Shown piece after piece: positions 24,816 through 34,473 of a DNA stretch of 47,163 nt (its first letter is position 1; every line of letters starts with the position of its first letter). The notes under the pieces were generated by a model. It ran no database searches and had not been told where the DNA came from. It saw only the letters and a program-made list of their open reading frames with translations. Source of the stretch: Pirellulales bacterium (GTDB taxonomy: Bacteria; Planctomycetota; Planctomycetia; Pirellulales; DATAWG01); assembly GCA_035939775.1 (NCBI GenBank), contig DASZFO010000264.1, forward strand, positions 1 to 47,163, given 5' to 3'. The translations under genes were made by a program, and so were the position numbers.

Positions 24816-25444
24816 GAAATCCGCCTTCTTGACTGCACTCTACCATCAGGGCCGCTGGCCGACAGCCTTTATCTCTCGTCGCATGGGCGCAGCCCCGACG
24901 CCAAATTGCATTGAGCAAGAAGAGTGCCGAACCCTGCTTGCTGCTGGGCCGCGAACGATCATCGTCCATAAGTGCCGATATGGCCGATGCTTGTAGCATA
25001 TTCCGAGATGCCGAGAAAGTCAAAATAGGCGGACTGCAAAGAACCGCGAATGACAGTTTTCTCGGCAACCGCTGCCATCTGGGCAGGAGGAGCAAGTGCG
25101 AAGTACAAAGTACGAAGTACGAAACGAGCTTGGTCCCTATCTCGATTCTTCAAACAGTGCCACCAAGCTCGGATTGGAGCCGAGAACAGTCGAGCAAGGA
25201 TCCGGCTGCGGTTGATCGAGCACACATAATTCTGGGTGAGGAGATTCGAAATGCATGACCGAGCATTCGGGCCAACGATGGAGTCATCCGTCGCGAACGT
25301 TCAGCATTTCAAACTTTGCGATCAAGGCGGTTGCGGGATTGGGGTCGCGGCTTATACTCTGAATCTTTCGGGAGCGCGCAAACGTCGGCTCCAAGGAAGC
25401 GCCAGCCCGCGAATCTCCGCTGTTTCGCGGCGCGAAAGGTTTAT
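24816..25444. other. 629-base gap upstream of sdhC
   Basis: No gene is supported; the small open frames are not conserved-looking. It holds short direct repeats aagtacgaagtacgaa-like at about 25096-25125 and a candidate promoter for the sdh operon (25331-25358). Confidence 0.45.
25331..25358 (+). promoter_or_regulatory. Possible promoter of sdhCAB
   Basis: TTGCGG (25331-25336) and TATACT (25353-25358) are separated by 16 bases and lie about 90 bases before the GTG start of sdhC. The -10 is good and the -35 partial. Confidence 0.4.
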
Positions 25445-26203
25445 GTGGAAAAGAACGAACTCTCGTTTTTCGCTCGTCATCAGTTCCTGATCTACCGTCT
25501 GTTTTCGCTGGCCGGGTTGATTCCGATCGGCGCGTATCTGGTCGTTCATCTACTGACCAACGCGACCGTGCTCGACAGCCCGGCAACGTATCAGGCTCAG
25601 GTCAACCGCATCCATTCTCTCGGGATCATTTTGCCCGTGGTGGAATGGGGGTTCATCTTCTTTCCAATTCTGTTCCACGCGGCGATCGGATTCGTGATTA
25701 TCTCCGGCGCGATGCCGAACGCCGCCGCCTATCCCTATAACGGCAACATCCGCTACACGCTTCAGCGGGCGACCGGGATGATCGCTTTCGCATTCATTCT
25801 CTGGCATGTTATCCAGATGCATAAAATGGGAACGGCCTTCGGGGGCGGGAAGTTTGACGCCGAGGCCGCTACTTCGTCGGTCGCCACGGCACTGGCGGCG
25901 TTTTCGACCCGCGTGCTCTACGGAATCGGCATCCTGGCCAGTGTCTTCCACTTGGCTAACGGCCTATGGACGCAAGGAATCACCTGGGGCATCTGGACAA
26001 CGCAGTGTGCCATGCGGCGAGCCGGCTGGATTTGCCTGGCGTTCGGAATTCTCCTGGGGATCGTCGGGTTGAGTTCCCTGATCGGATTTGGCCAAGTCGA
26101 CGTCAAGCAGACCCAGGGCATCGAACAGCGGATCGAAGAGGTGCAGAAGATGGAGGCCGGGCAAGTCCCCGTGGCAAGCTTCGACGAGTCGAAGAGCAAG
26201 TGA
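25445..26203 (+). CDS. sdhC: Succinate dehydrogenase cytochrome b subunit
   Basis: The 252-residue protein has about five hydrophobic helices, with His residues (FARHQF, RIHSLG, LFHAAIG, ILWHVIQMH, VFHLANG) suited to ligate two b hemes. This is the single-subunit cytochrome b558-type anchor found in type B succinate:quinone oxidoreductases. The start is GTG, with aaagg just upstream. An in-frame extension exists further up but lacks membrane character. It is followed after 25 bases by sdhA and belongs to the same operon. Its C-terminal tail of about 30 residues is polar and helical. Confidence 0.93.
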   Translation: MEKNELSFFARHQFLIYRLFSLAGLIPIGAYLVVHLLTNATVLDSPATYQAQVNRIHSLGIILPVVEWGFIFFPILFHAAIGFVIISGAMPNAAAYPYNGNIRYTLQRATGMIAFAFILWHVIQMHKMGTAFGGGKFDAEAATSSVATALAAFSTRVLYGIGILASVFHLANGLWTQGITWGIWTTQCAMRRAGWICLAFGILLGIVGLSSLIGFGQVDVKQTQGIEQRIEEVQKMEAGQVPVASFDESKSK

Positions 26204-26228
26204 ACGAAGCCAAAAGGGTTTTAACGAC

Positions 26229-28244
26229 ATGGCGAAGCAGCGCGTAATGATCGTGGGAGGCGGGCTGGCCGGATTGTCGGCCGCCATGAAACTCGCCGAG
26301 TTGGGGATCGACGTCGACGTGATGAGCCTCACGCCGGTCAAGCGCTCGCACAGCGTCTGCGCGCAAGGCGGAATCAACAGCGTCAACGCGCTCACGCGCC
26401 AGCAGGGGGATCGCGAATGGCTCCATCTCGACGACACCGTCTACGGCGGCGACTTTTTGCAGCATCAGCCCCCCGTGAAGGAAATGGTCGATTGGGGCCC
26501 GAAGATCATCGACCTGATGGATCGGCTCGGGGTGCCGTTCAACCGCACGCCCGAGGGCTTCCGCGATCAGCGGCGATTCGGCGGCACGCTCTTCAAGCGG
26601 ACCGCCTTCGCCGGCGCCACCACAGGTCAACAACTTCTTTACGCGCTGGATGAGCAAGTGCGGCGCTGGGAAGTCGCCGGCAAGGTGACGAAATACGAGT
26701 TTTGGGATTTCCTCGGGCCGGTGCTCGACAACTCGGGCAACTGCCGCGGCTGCGTCGGTCAAGACATGGTGACGATGGAGATGCGAGCCTTCCCCGCCGA
26801 CGCGGTGATCATCGGCTCCGGCGGGTGCGGGCTGATTTACGGCCGCTCGACGATGTCGATGGCCTGCAACGGTAGCGCCGCCAGCCGAGCGTTTGCGGCT
26901 GGAGCGAAATACGGCAACGGCGAATTTATTCAGGTCCATCCCACGGCGGTGCCGGGGGCCGACAAGCTCCGCCTGATGAGCGAAAGCGCTCGCGGCGAAG
27001 GTGGCCGCGTCTGGGTCCCACGAACTCCGCAAGATCCGCGCGATCCGCGCGAAATCCCCGAGGCCGAGCGATACTATTTCCTCGAAGATCGCTACCCGAA
27101 ATATGGCAACCTCGTGCCGCGCGACATCGCCACCCGCGAGATCTTCAACGTCTGCACGCGCGAAGGACTGAGCGTCGAGAAAGACCGGCTTTGCGTCTAT
27201 CTCGATCTGACTCACATCCCCCGAGCCGTGCTCGATCTCAAGCTCGAAGGGATTCTCGACATCTACGAGAAGTTCCAAGGGGTCGATCCGCGCGTCGTGC
27301 CGATGAAGATCTTCCCCGCCGTCCATTACTCGATGGGCGGTCTGTGGGTCGATTACGAGCGGACGCCCGAAGGGGGCCTGCGGATCGGCTCGCCGCGCAA
27401 TCAGCAGACCAATATCCCGGGGCTGTACGCAATCGGTGAGTGCGACTACCAATATCACGGGGCGAATCGGTTGGGGGCGAATTCGCTGTTGAGCTGCATC
27501 TTCAGCGGCCTGATCGTCGCCCCGGGCGTCGAAACGCGGCTCAAATCGCTGACAGGTGGATCGGCCGCCGATCAGCCGGCCGGTCTCTTCGAGAAAGCCG
27601 TCAAGCATCATCGCGAGCGGCACGAAGCGTTGCTCAAGCGCCCCGCCGGCGGCGAGAACCCATACCTGATTCACGAGGAATTGGGCCGCGCGATGACCCG
27701 CGCCGCCACCGTCGTGCGGCACAACGACGAACTCGACAAAGCCTATGGCGAGGTGCAAAAGCTCGAATCGGCCGCCAAGCGCTGCTCGCTCTCCGACACG
27801 GGCAATTGGACGAATCAAAACGTGCTGTTCACCAAGGCGCTCATCGACATGTTTCCGCTCGCCAAGACGATCCTCAAGGGAGCGCGGCAGCGAGACGAAT
27901 GCCGCGGCGCGCATTTCAAGCCGGAGTTCTCCCCGCCCGGCGTCGATGCGACCGATGCGAGCGAGCGTCGGCGCTTGGCCGAAGTTTGGTGCGACACCTT
28001 TGAGGAGAGCACGCGCAAGTGGCTGAAATCGACGATCGCCGTGTTGGATTCAAGCGGAGAGCCGCAGTTGACCTACGAGGAGGTAGACACGTCGTTGATC
28101 CCGCCCCGCCCGCGGCTATACGGTCTCGTCGGCGCGGAACTCATCGAACAAGTGTGGAAGGAACGGCAAGCGGCCAAGCAGGCTAAGCCGGCAAGCGGCA
28201 ATGGGGCGCCCACGGCCATCCCGGCGAAAGTGACGAGTACATGA
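26229..28244 (+). CDS. sdhA: Succinate dehydrogenase flavoprotein subunit
   Basis: The 671-residue protein begins with the FAD-binding Rossmann motif VGGGLAGLSAAMK. SHSVCAQGGIN follows, which contains the His that binds FAD covalently, then the active-site region HPTAVPGADKLRLMSESARGEGG and RDIATREI. ATG 26229 gives a normal N-terminus; an earlier frame opening overlaps sdhC and is not used. It oxidises succinate to fumarate and passes electrons to SdhB. The length and the single cytochrome b partner fit type B. It overlaps sdhB by four bases (ATGA). Confidence 0.97.
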   Translation: MAKQRVMIVGGGLAGLSAAMKLAELGIDVDVMSLTPVKRSHSVCAQGGINSVNALTRQQGDREWLHLDDTVYGGDFLQHQPPVKEMVDWGPKIIDLMDRLGVPFNRTPEGFRDQRRFGGTLFKRTAFAGATTGQQLLYALDEQVRRWEVAGKVTKYEFWDFLGPVLDNSGNCRGCVGQDMVTMEMRAFPADAVIIGSGGCGLIYGRSTMSMACNGSAASRAFAAGAKYGNGEFIQVHPTAVPGADKLRLMSESARGEGGRVWVPRTPQDPRDPREIPEAERYYFLEDRYPKYGNLVPRDIATREIFNVCTREGLSVEKDRLCVYLDLTHIPRAVLDLKLEGILDIYEKFQGVDPRVVPMKIFPAVHYSMGGLWVDYERTPEGGLRIGSPRNQQTNIPGLYAIGECDYQYHGANRLGANSLLSCIFSGLIVAPGVETRLKSLTGGSAADQPAGLFEKAVKHHRERHEALLKRPAGGENPYLIHEELGRAMTRAATVVRHNDELDKAYGEVQKLESAAKRCSLSDTGNWTNQNVLFTKALIDMFPLAKTILKGARQRDECRGAHFKPEFSPPGVDATDASERRRLAEVWCDTFEESTRKWLKSTIAVLDSSGEPQLTYEEVDTSLIPPRPRLYGLVGAELIEQVWKERQAAKQAKPASGNGAPTAIPAKVTST

Positions 28245-29092
28245 CTGAGCATAACGGCAACGGCCATCCGGATATGATCGAAGTTCGCATCCTCCGCCAG
28301 GACGGCCCCGGCCAGCCCAGCTATTGGCAACGGCATCGCATCCCGCGCGAGAGCGATATGAACGTGATTAGCGTGCTCCAGCGGATCGCCGCTCGCGCCG
28401 AGACGATCGACGGCGAGAAGGTGGCCCCGGTAGCCTGGGATTGCAACTGCCTGGAAGAAGTCTGCGGCGCTTGCACGATGGTGATCAATGGCCATGTGCG
28501 GCAGGCTTGCTCGGCCTTGGTCGATCGATTGCTCGAAGAGAATCCCGAGGAAATCGAGTTGCGGCCGATGTCGAAATTCCCCGTCGTGCGAGATCTGGTC
28601 GTGAATCGCGGGCGAATGTTCGAGGCGCTCAAAAAGCTGAGCTGTTGGATTCCGGTCGATGGATACTACGATCTTGGACCGGGTCCGCGGATTTCGCCCG
28701 AATTGCAGCAGGAATGCTATCCGCTGAGCGAGTGCATGACCTGTGGCTGCTGCCTAGAGGCTTGTCCGCAATACGCGAAGATCGAACTTCAGCGGCACGA
28801 AGGCGAGAGCGCCGAGCAATTCGAGGCCCGCGAGCAGGAGGCCTATCGCCGTGCTTTTGTCGGGCCCCATGCCATTAGCCAGGTGATGCTCTTCAACTCC
28901 CATCCGACCGGTGCGATGAACGCCAACGAGCGGATCGACGCCTTGACCGCCGAAGGGGGCATCCAAATCTGCGGCAACGCCCAGAATTGCGTGGCCGTTT
29001 GCCCTAAGCGCATCCCGCTCACCCGCTCGATCGGCCAAGCCGGCTGGGCGGCCACGGTGCGAACCGTGAAGTGGTTTTTTGGGAGAGAGTAA
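28241..29092 (+). CDS. sdhB: Succinate dehydrogenase iron-sulfur subunit
   Basis: The 283-residue protein shows the three cluster-binding regions. [2Fe-2S]: Cys70, Cys75, Cys78 and Cys90 in CNCLEEVCGACTM...QAC. [4Fe-4S] and [3Fe-4S]: CMTCGCCLEACPQY, then CGNAQNCVAVCPKRIPL. It carries electrons from the flavin to the membrane cytochrome. It starts at ATG 28241 within the stop of sdhA, so the two are translationally coupled. The C-terminus ends in WFFGRE, close to the membrane. Confidence 0.97.
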   Translation: MTEHNGNGHPDMIEVRILRQDGPGQPSYWQRHRIPRESDMNVISVLQRIAARAETIDGEKVAPVAWDCNCLEEVCGACTMVINGHVRQACSALVDRLLEENPEEIELRPMSKFPVVRDLVVNRGRMFEALKKLSCWIPVDGYYDLGPGPRISPELQQECYPLSECMTCGCCLEACPQYAKIELQRHEGESAEQFEAREQEAYRRAFVGPHAISQVMLFNSHPTGAMNANERIDALTAEGGIQICGNAQNCVAVCPKRIPLTRSIGQAGWAATVRTVKWFFGRE

Positions 29093-29432
29093 GACGGAGG
29101 CCGGAGATCAGGCGTCGGAGACCAGAAGTCGGTCGTTAGCCGGTTCGCTTGCGAACCGAACGCGGCAATACCCTACTATAGGGGCATATCAATGAGTATA
29201 CTGGATGCCCCGGCTCATTTTGACGAGAACACCCTAATTCCTCTGACGGTTTTTGCTTCCGTTCGCGGCCCAAAATTGGTAATGTTAATGGGATATTTTA
29301 ATCTCGTCAGTTGTTCTTGATTGAGCCAGCATCGCAACCAGCGTTCCGCTGCGCCCGCAATGCAATCGCATTGAATTCAATTCGTCGATAACTTCATACC
29401 CTTCCTATTCCTCGAACCCCTTAGGAAAAGCC
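29093..29432. other. 340-base gap between sdhB and the DUF1559 array
   Basis: It holds a terminator-like hairpin after sdhB (29141-29158) and the Shine-Dalgarno-like taggaaaag before the first DUF1559 gene. A short repeat of the gtcggag type lies at 29097-29130. I see no gene. Confidence 0.45.
29141..29158 (+). terminator. Hairpin after sdhB
   Basis: CGGTTCGC, a TT loop and GCGAACCG form a perfect 8-bp stem 49 bases after the sdhB stop. It lacks a downstream U-tract, so it may be a weak or processing hairpin, not a classic Rho-independent terminator. Confidence 0.45.
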
Positions 29433-30584
29433 ATGACGACTCCCTCGAATTCGCCATCGCGAAAGTGTTCTCAATTAGCGGCCATCCGCCGCGCGTTCAC
29501 ATTGGTCGAGCTGCTGGTGGTGATTGCCATCATCGGCATCCTGATCGCGCTGTTGTTGCCAGCGATCCAAGCGGCCCGCGACGCCGCCCGCCGAACGCAA
29601 TGCTCCAACAACATCAAGCAGTTGGGTTTGGCCCTGCTCAACTTCCAGACGGCGACCAGGAGATTCCCCTATAGTGGGTATTGGAGGAGCGGACCAAAAT
29701 GGACGCTCGATAATACTCTTCCCGGTCTGACGACGACCAACAACGGGCAGTTGGCGGAAAACTGGGTGATTATGATCCTTCCGTACATCGAGGCAAGGGA
29801 CATCAAGAACGCCTTCGATCTGACTAAGCCGATTCCCGCTGCCGTGAACGACATCCCTCGCAGCCAGCAGATTTCAACTCTGCTTTGTCCGGGCGATGCT
29901 TACAACACGACGTTGTTCGACGGTCGGACAAACGGCTCGGTCAGCGCGATGGGAAAACTCTGGGGCCGCGGCAACTACGGGGCCAACTCGTCGCTGGGCT
30001 ACATGGGCGGCGACAACAGCCTCCAAGGAACCGGAGTGGCGGCCTGGGCCGGCAAATACACGGCGGGCGTGATGGGCGCCAACACCTCGTTCCGGCTCAC
30101 CGACATCCACGACGGCACGAGCAACACGATCTTACTCGGCGAAATCCGCGCCGGCGTCACCAGCTTCGACACCCGCGGCACTTGGGCCATGACCGGCGGC
30201 GCCAGCGCCCTCTGGTGTCACGGCTACTTTCAGGATGACAATGGTCCCAATGCTCCCGATCCACGAGCCGACGATTGCCGGACTTGCTGCGAGGTCCAGC
30301 AAACCCTCGGAGGCTGTGGACTAGGCGCAGGGGGCTCAATCAAACTGATTCAGATGGGAATGGCCTGTTATGATGGCGATGGCGCCGACCGCCAGCAGAC
30401 CGCCCGCAGTATGCATTCGCAGGGCGCGAACTTCTGCATGTGCGACGGAAGCGTCCACTACATCACCGATTTCGTCGAACGCGACGTGCAAGATTTTCTG
30501 AACACGAACCCGACCCATCTGGCAGTCTGGGATAAACTCAATCTTTCCAATGACGGCTTTGCGCTTGGCAAGGCCGCTTATTGA
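29433..30584 (+). CDS. DUF1559 protein with prepilin-type leader (copy 1)
   Basis: The 383-residue protein has a type IV prepilin-like leader: a basic N-terminus, [17 protein letters not shown], and a 20-residue hydrophobic helix (about 24-48). The large DUF1559 domain follows. Conserved words include [33 protein letters not shown] and near the end CMCDGSVHYITDFV. The N-terminal motif is the type processed by a prepilin peptidase, so an envelope or pseudopilus-like role is likely. The function is unknown. It is most similar to copy 3 of the array (31902), both ending in NLSNDGFA. Confidence 0.9.
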   Translation: MTTPSNSPSRKCSQLAAIRRAFTLVELLVVIAIIGILIALLLPAIQAARDAARRTQCSNNIKQLGLALLNFQTATRRFPYSGYWRSGPKWTLDNTLPGLTTTNNGQLAENWVIMILPYIEARDIKNAFDLTKPIPAAVNDIPRSQQISTLLCPGDAYNTTLFDGRTNGSVSAMGKLWGRGNYGANSSLGYMGGDNSLQGTGVAAWAGKYTAGVMGANTSFRLTDIHDGTSNTILLGEIRAGVTSFDTRGTWAMTGGASALWCHGYFQDDNGPNAPDPRADDCRTCCEVQQTLGGCGLGAGGSIKLIQMGMACYDGDGADRQQTARSMHSQGANFCMCDGSVHYITDFVERDVQDFLNTNPTHLAVWDKLNLSNDGFALGKAAY

Positions 30585-30676
30585 AAAGGTGCGAGCGACA
30601 CGGCACGAAACCGGGTGATCGCTTTCACGCCTTTCACATTGTCGGCGCGTCGTCGCCTGTTCATCGTTCAGATCTC

Positions 30677-31822
30677 ATGAAGACGAGCCGGCCATCCGCG
30701 CTTTGGCGAGGCTTTCAAGACCTTGGTCTGCGCCGCGCCTTTACTCTGGTCGAGCTGCTGGTGGTGATCGCCATCGTCGGCATCCTCATCGCACTGTTGT
30801 TGCCGGCCATTCAAGCGGCGCGCGACGCCGCCCGCCGCATGCAATGCTCGAACAACGTCAAGCAGTTAGGTCTGGCCCTGCTTAACTTCCAATCGGGCCA
30901 TCGAACGTTCCCTTACAGTTCGACTTGGCGGCAAGTCGGTCATTGGAACCAACTGGTTCCCGCCGGCACAAGCCTCAATTCGGCCATGACGACGCCCAAT
31001 AACGGCAATCTGGCCGAGAACTGGGTGATCAACATCCTGCCGTTCATCGAGCAGAGAGACTTATACAAGTCTTGGAATCAATCCAAGCCGATTCCAGATT
31101 CATCGAATGCCACGCTGCGCGGCGCCCACATTCCGACGATGATCTGTCCGACCGACCCGTTCAGCGCCACCCCTTTCGATGGCACGGTCAGCGGGTTAAC
31201 TTCATCGATGGGCAAGAACTGGGGCCGCGGAAATTATGCGGCCAATGCATCGCTCGGCTACATGGGCGACACCAGCCAAGTCATTGGCGACGGAATACCG
31301 GCCTGGGCCAACAAGTACCTGTGCGGCGTAATGGGGGGCAATGTCTCCCTGCGGCTCACCGACATCCACGACGGCACGAGCGGAACGATCATGCTCGGCG
31401 AAATCCGGGCCGGCCTGATTCCCCAAGATACCCGCGGCGTGTGGGCCATGAGCGGTGCTTGCCCCAGCGCCCTCTGGTGCCATGGATACGTGCAGGACGA
31501 CAATGGTCCCAATTGTGTTCAGGTTTGGGCCGATGATTGCCGGGCTTGCACCGAAGTCCAGGCGGCGGTCGGCGGTGAGCAGGCGCTCGTTCGAGCGGGG
31601 ATGCCCTGCTGGCCCGGCAACGGGCCGGATTGGCAGCAAACGGCGCGGAGTCTGCATCCCCAAGGAGTCAACGTTTGTTTTTGCGACGGCAGCGTGCGAT
31701 TCATTAGCGATTTCGTTCAATTGGGCGTACAATACGGTCCCCAGGCCCCTTCTTCCCTGGGCGTCTGGGACAAGCTCAACCTTTCCAACGACGGCGAGAC
31801 GATTAGCGGCAGCAATTATTGA
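30677..31822 (+). CDS. DUF1559 protein with prepilin-type leader (copy 2)
   Basis: The 381-residue protein begins at ATG 30677 (MKTSRPSALWRGF); a TTG opening at 30581 would overlap copy 1 and is rejected. It has the leader [17 protein letters not shown] and the same domain, with HDGTSGTIMLGEIRAG and [17 protein letters not shown]. It is clearly more similar to copy 4 (33113) than to copies 1 and 3: both carry [15 protein letters not shown] and SDFVQLG. No Shine-Dalgarno was recognised. It follows copy 1 on the same strand after 92 bases. Confidence 0.88.
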   Translation: MKTSRPSALWRGFQDLGLRRAFTLVELLVVIAIVGILIALLLPAIQAARDAARRMQCSNNVKQLGLALLNFQSGHRTFPYSSTWRQVGHWNQLVPAGTSLNSAMTTPNNGNLAENWVINILPFIEQRDLYKSWNQSKPIPDSSNATLRGAHIPTMICPTDPFSATPFDGTVSGLTSSMGKNWGRGNYAANASLGYMGDTSQVIGDGIPAWANKYLCGVMGGNVSLRLTDIHDGTSGTIMLGEIRAGLIPQDTRGVWAMSGACPSALWCHGYVQDDNGPNCVQVWADDCRACTEVQAAVGGEQALVRAGMPCWPGNGPDWQQTARSLHPQGVNVCFCDGSVRFISDFVQLGVQYGPQAPSSLGVWDKLNLSNDGETISGSNY

Positions 31823-31901
31823 TAGTGACGAAGACTCTAGGACGAGGTACGAAGTGCGAACTCATCTGGCTCTGTTATCGTGTCGTTCTGTCAATCACCA
31901 A

Positions 31902-33062
31902 ATGCCCGTGGTACCGAAACCGACCACCGCGGGACGGCGACGTTTTGACGATCAACGGGCGCGCCGCGCATTTACTCTGGTCGAGTTGCTGGTGGTGATC
32001 GCCATCATCGGCATCCTGATCGCGCTCTTGCTGCCGGCGATCCAAGCGGCCCGCGACGCCGCCCGCCGAGTGCAATGCTCGAACAACATCAAGCAGTTGG
32101 GCCTGGCTCTGCTCAACTTCCAGACGGCGACGAGGAAATTCCCCTATAGCGGGTATTGGAGAAGCGGCCCCAAGTGGACGCTCGATAACACGCTTCCGGG
32201 CTTGGCGACCGCCAACAACGGACAGTTGGCGGAAAACTGGGTCATCATGATCCTTCCATACATCGAGCAAAAGGACGTTAAGAACGCCTTCAATCTCCAA
32301 AAGCCGATTCCCGACAAGTCGAACGACATCCCCCGCAGTGCGCATATCTCAACGCTGCTTTGTCCGAGCGATCCTTACAATACGACAATGTTCGACGCGA
32401 GGACAAGCGGCGCGGTAAGCGCGATGGGAACCACATGGGGCCGCGGCAACTACGGGGCCAACTCATCGCTGGGCTACATGGGCGGCGACGACAGCCTGAA
32501 AGGAACTGGCGTTGGCGCCTGGGCCGACAAATACACGGCCGGCGTGATGGGCGCCAACGTCTCGTTCCGGATCAATGACATCCACGACGGCACGAGCAAC
32601 ACGATATTGCTCGGCGAGATTCGCGCCGGCGTGACCAGCTTCGATTCCCGCGGCACCTGGGCCATGACCGGCGGCGCTAGCGCCCTTTGGTGTGACGGCT
32701 ATTTTCAGGACGACAACGGACCCAACTGCGCGGATCCGAGCGCCGACGATTGCCGGACTTGTTGTGAAGTCCAGCAAACCCTCGGCAGCGGCTGCGGAGT
32801 GGGCACAGGGGGATCGAACAAACTGATTCAGATGGGAATGGCCTGTTACAGTGGAGATGGCGCCGACCGCCAACAAACCGTCCGCAGCACGCATCCCCAA
32901 GGCGGGAACATTTGCATGTGCGACGGCAGCGTCCACTACATCACCGATTTCGTCGAGCTGGATTTTCAAGATAAGCTCAACACCGCGCCGACCCATCTGG
33001 CGGTTTGGGACAAGCTCAATCTATCGAACGACGGCTTTGCGATCGGCAAGAATGTTTATTGA
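31902..33062 (+). CDS. DUF1559 protein with prepilin-type leader (copy 3)
   Basis: The 386-residue protein starts at ATG 31902 (MPVVPKPTTAGRRRF); the frame is open further upstream, but that part overlaps copy 2. It has [17 protein letters not shown] and is close to copy 1 through much of its length (FPYSGYWRSGPKWTLDNTLPG in both). Its 3' flank after the stop (33063-33108) also resembles the flank of copy 1 (30585-30627), which argues for block duplication. The last residues are NDGFAIGKNVY. Confidence 0.88.
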   Translation: MPVVPKPTTAGRRRFDDQRARRAFTLVELLVVIAIIGILIALLLPAIQAARDAARRVQCSNNIKQLGLALLNFQTATRKFPYSGYWRSGPKWTLDNTLPGLATANNGQLAENWVIMILPYIEQKDVKNAFNLQKPIPDKSNDIPRSAHISTLLCPSDPYNTTMFDARTSGAVSAMGTTWGRGNYGANSSLGYMGGDDSLKGTGVGAWADKYTAGVMGANVSFRINDIHDGTSNTILLGEIRAGVTSFDSRGTWAMTGGASALWCDGYFQDDNGPNCADPSADDCRTCCEVQQTLGSGCGVGTGGSNKLIQMGMACYSGDGADRQQTVRSTHPQGGNICMCDGSVHYITDFVELDFQDKLNTAPTHLAVWDKLNLSNDGFAIGKNVY

Positions 33063-33112
33063 AAAAGTGCTAGCGACAAAGAACGAAACCGGGTTGTCGC
33101 TTTGCACTGACC

Positions 33113-34348
33113 ATGTCGTTTTTGGTTGGAATCTCATCACCATCATTCCATTCAAGACCCGTGAGAACGAACCGAGTAATCTCGCCACGACGCTGCCATC
33201 GATTGGCTAGCCGTCGATCTGCTAACCGCCGATTTTCGGTCATCCGCCGCGCGTTCACGCTCGTCGAATTGCTGGTGGTGATCGCGATCATCGGCATCCT
33301 CGTCGCGCTATTGCTGCCGGCCGTGCAACAGGCTCGTGAGGCGGCCCGCCGCGTGCAATGCAGCAACAATATCCGACAATTGGGATTGGCCCTGCAGAAC
33401 TTCCAATCCGCCCATAAGACCTTCCCGTACAGCTCCACTTGGCGGGTCAACGGAAGGCTTGATCTCACGAACCTCAACGCCAGCAACAACGCGCAATTGG
33501 CGGAGAATTGGGTGATCAACATTCTGCCGCAGCTCGAGCAGCGCGATTTGCTTTCGAGCTTCACGCTGACAAAGCCGATCCCCGACCTGACAAACGCCAA
33601 AGCTCGCGGGATTCACTTGTCGGTGATGCTCTGTCCGTCCGACGCCTATAACGAAAAGCCGTTCAACGGCTCGGCCAGCCCCGCTCACACCAGCAACATG
33701 GGTGACGGCTGGGCACGCGGCAACTATGCGGCCAACGCGTCCTTAGGCGATTTGGGCAACAGCGGCGACGGCGATGCCGACGACCTGGTTCGGAGCGGCA
33801 CCGGTAAAGGCGGCACCACGCCGTCGGGCGGCGGCTGGGCCGATCGTTATAAGCAGGGCGTCATGGGGGCCAATATCGCCCTGCGGATCACCGATATCCA
33901 CGACGGCACGAGTGATACGATCTTGCTGGGCGAAATCCGCGCCGGCCTTATCTCCCAAGATACCCGCGGCATTTGGGCTATGAGCGGCGCCTGTCCCAGC
34001 GCCCTCTGGGGCCACGGCTACGTCACGGTCGCCAACGGGCCAAACTGCAGTCAGCCCGACGCCGACGATCCGCGGGCTTGCAGCGAAGTCCAGGCCGCCC
34101 TCGGCGGCGCGGCCAAGCTGATTCGGATGGGAATGTCCTGCTGGTCGGGCGACGGACCCGACTGGCAACAAGGCGCGCGAAGCATGCACACTGGCGGCGT
34201 CAACGTCTGTTTTTGCGATGGTAGCGTGCGGTTCATTAGCGACTTCGTCCAACTGGGCACCCCTGGCACCCCACCAGGCTGCCTCGGAGTCTGGGACAAG
34301 CTCAACCTCTCGAACGACGGCCAAACGATTACCACCAACAATTATTAG
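33113..34348 (+). CDS. DUF1559 protein with prepilin-type leader (copy 4)
   Basis: The 411-residue protein has a longer basic N-terminus before the leader [18 protein letters not shown]. It shares [15 protein letters not shown] and [17 protein letters not shown] with copy 2, and has a Gly/Asp-rich insert (about residues 220-240: [19 protein letters not shown]) that the other copies lack. It is the last gene of the array, and the inverted repeat at 34351-34441 begins two bases after its stop. The order is thus copy 1, 2, 3, 4 with pairs 1-3 and 2-4. Confidence 0.88.
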   Translation: MSFLVGISSPSFHSRPVRTNRVISPRRCHRLASRRSANRRFSVIRRAFTLVELLVVIAIIGILVALLLPAVQQAREAARRVQCSNNIRQLGLALQNFQSAHKTFPYSSTWRVNGRLDLTNLNASNNAQLAENWVINILPQLEQRDLLSSFTLTKPIPDLTNAKARGIHLSVMLCPSDAYNEKPFNGSASPAHTSNMGDGWARGNYAANASLGDLGNSGDGDADDLVRSGTGKGGTTPSGGGWADRYKQGVMGANIALRITDIHDGTSDTILLGEIRAGLISQDTRGIWAMSGACPSALWGHGYVTVANGPNCSQPDADDPRACSEVQAALGGAAKLIRMGMSCWSGDGPDWQQGARSMHTGGVNVCFCDGSVRFISDFVQLGTPGTPPGCLGVWDKLNLSNDGQTITTNNY

Positions 34349-34350
34349 AG

Positions 34351-34441
34351 CGCCCAAATCCGGCGGGGATGGTCCCCCTTTTGCGAAGTCCGCGCTGCAA
34401 AACGGGGACCGTCCCCTTCTCCCATCCGGATTTGTTGGGCG
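34351..34441. repeat. Inverted repeat between DUF1559 copy 4 and the aldolase gene
   Basis: The outer arms CGCCCAAATCCGG (34351-34363) and CCGGATTTGTTGGGCG (34426-34441) pair with a two-base bulge. Inner words ggggatggtccccc and ggggaccgtcccc are each palindromic. It lies directly after a stop codon and could act as a transcript end as well as a repeat element. Confidence 0.65.
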
Positions 34442-34473
34442 ATCTCAGCAAGCGCGAAACAGAGAGACTTGCC

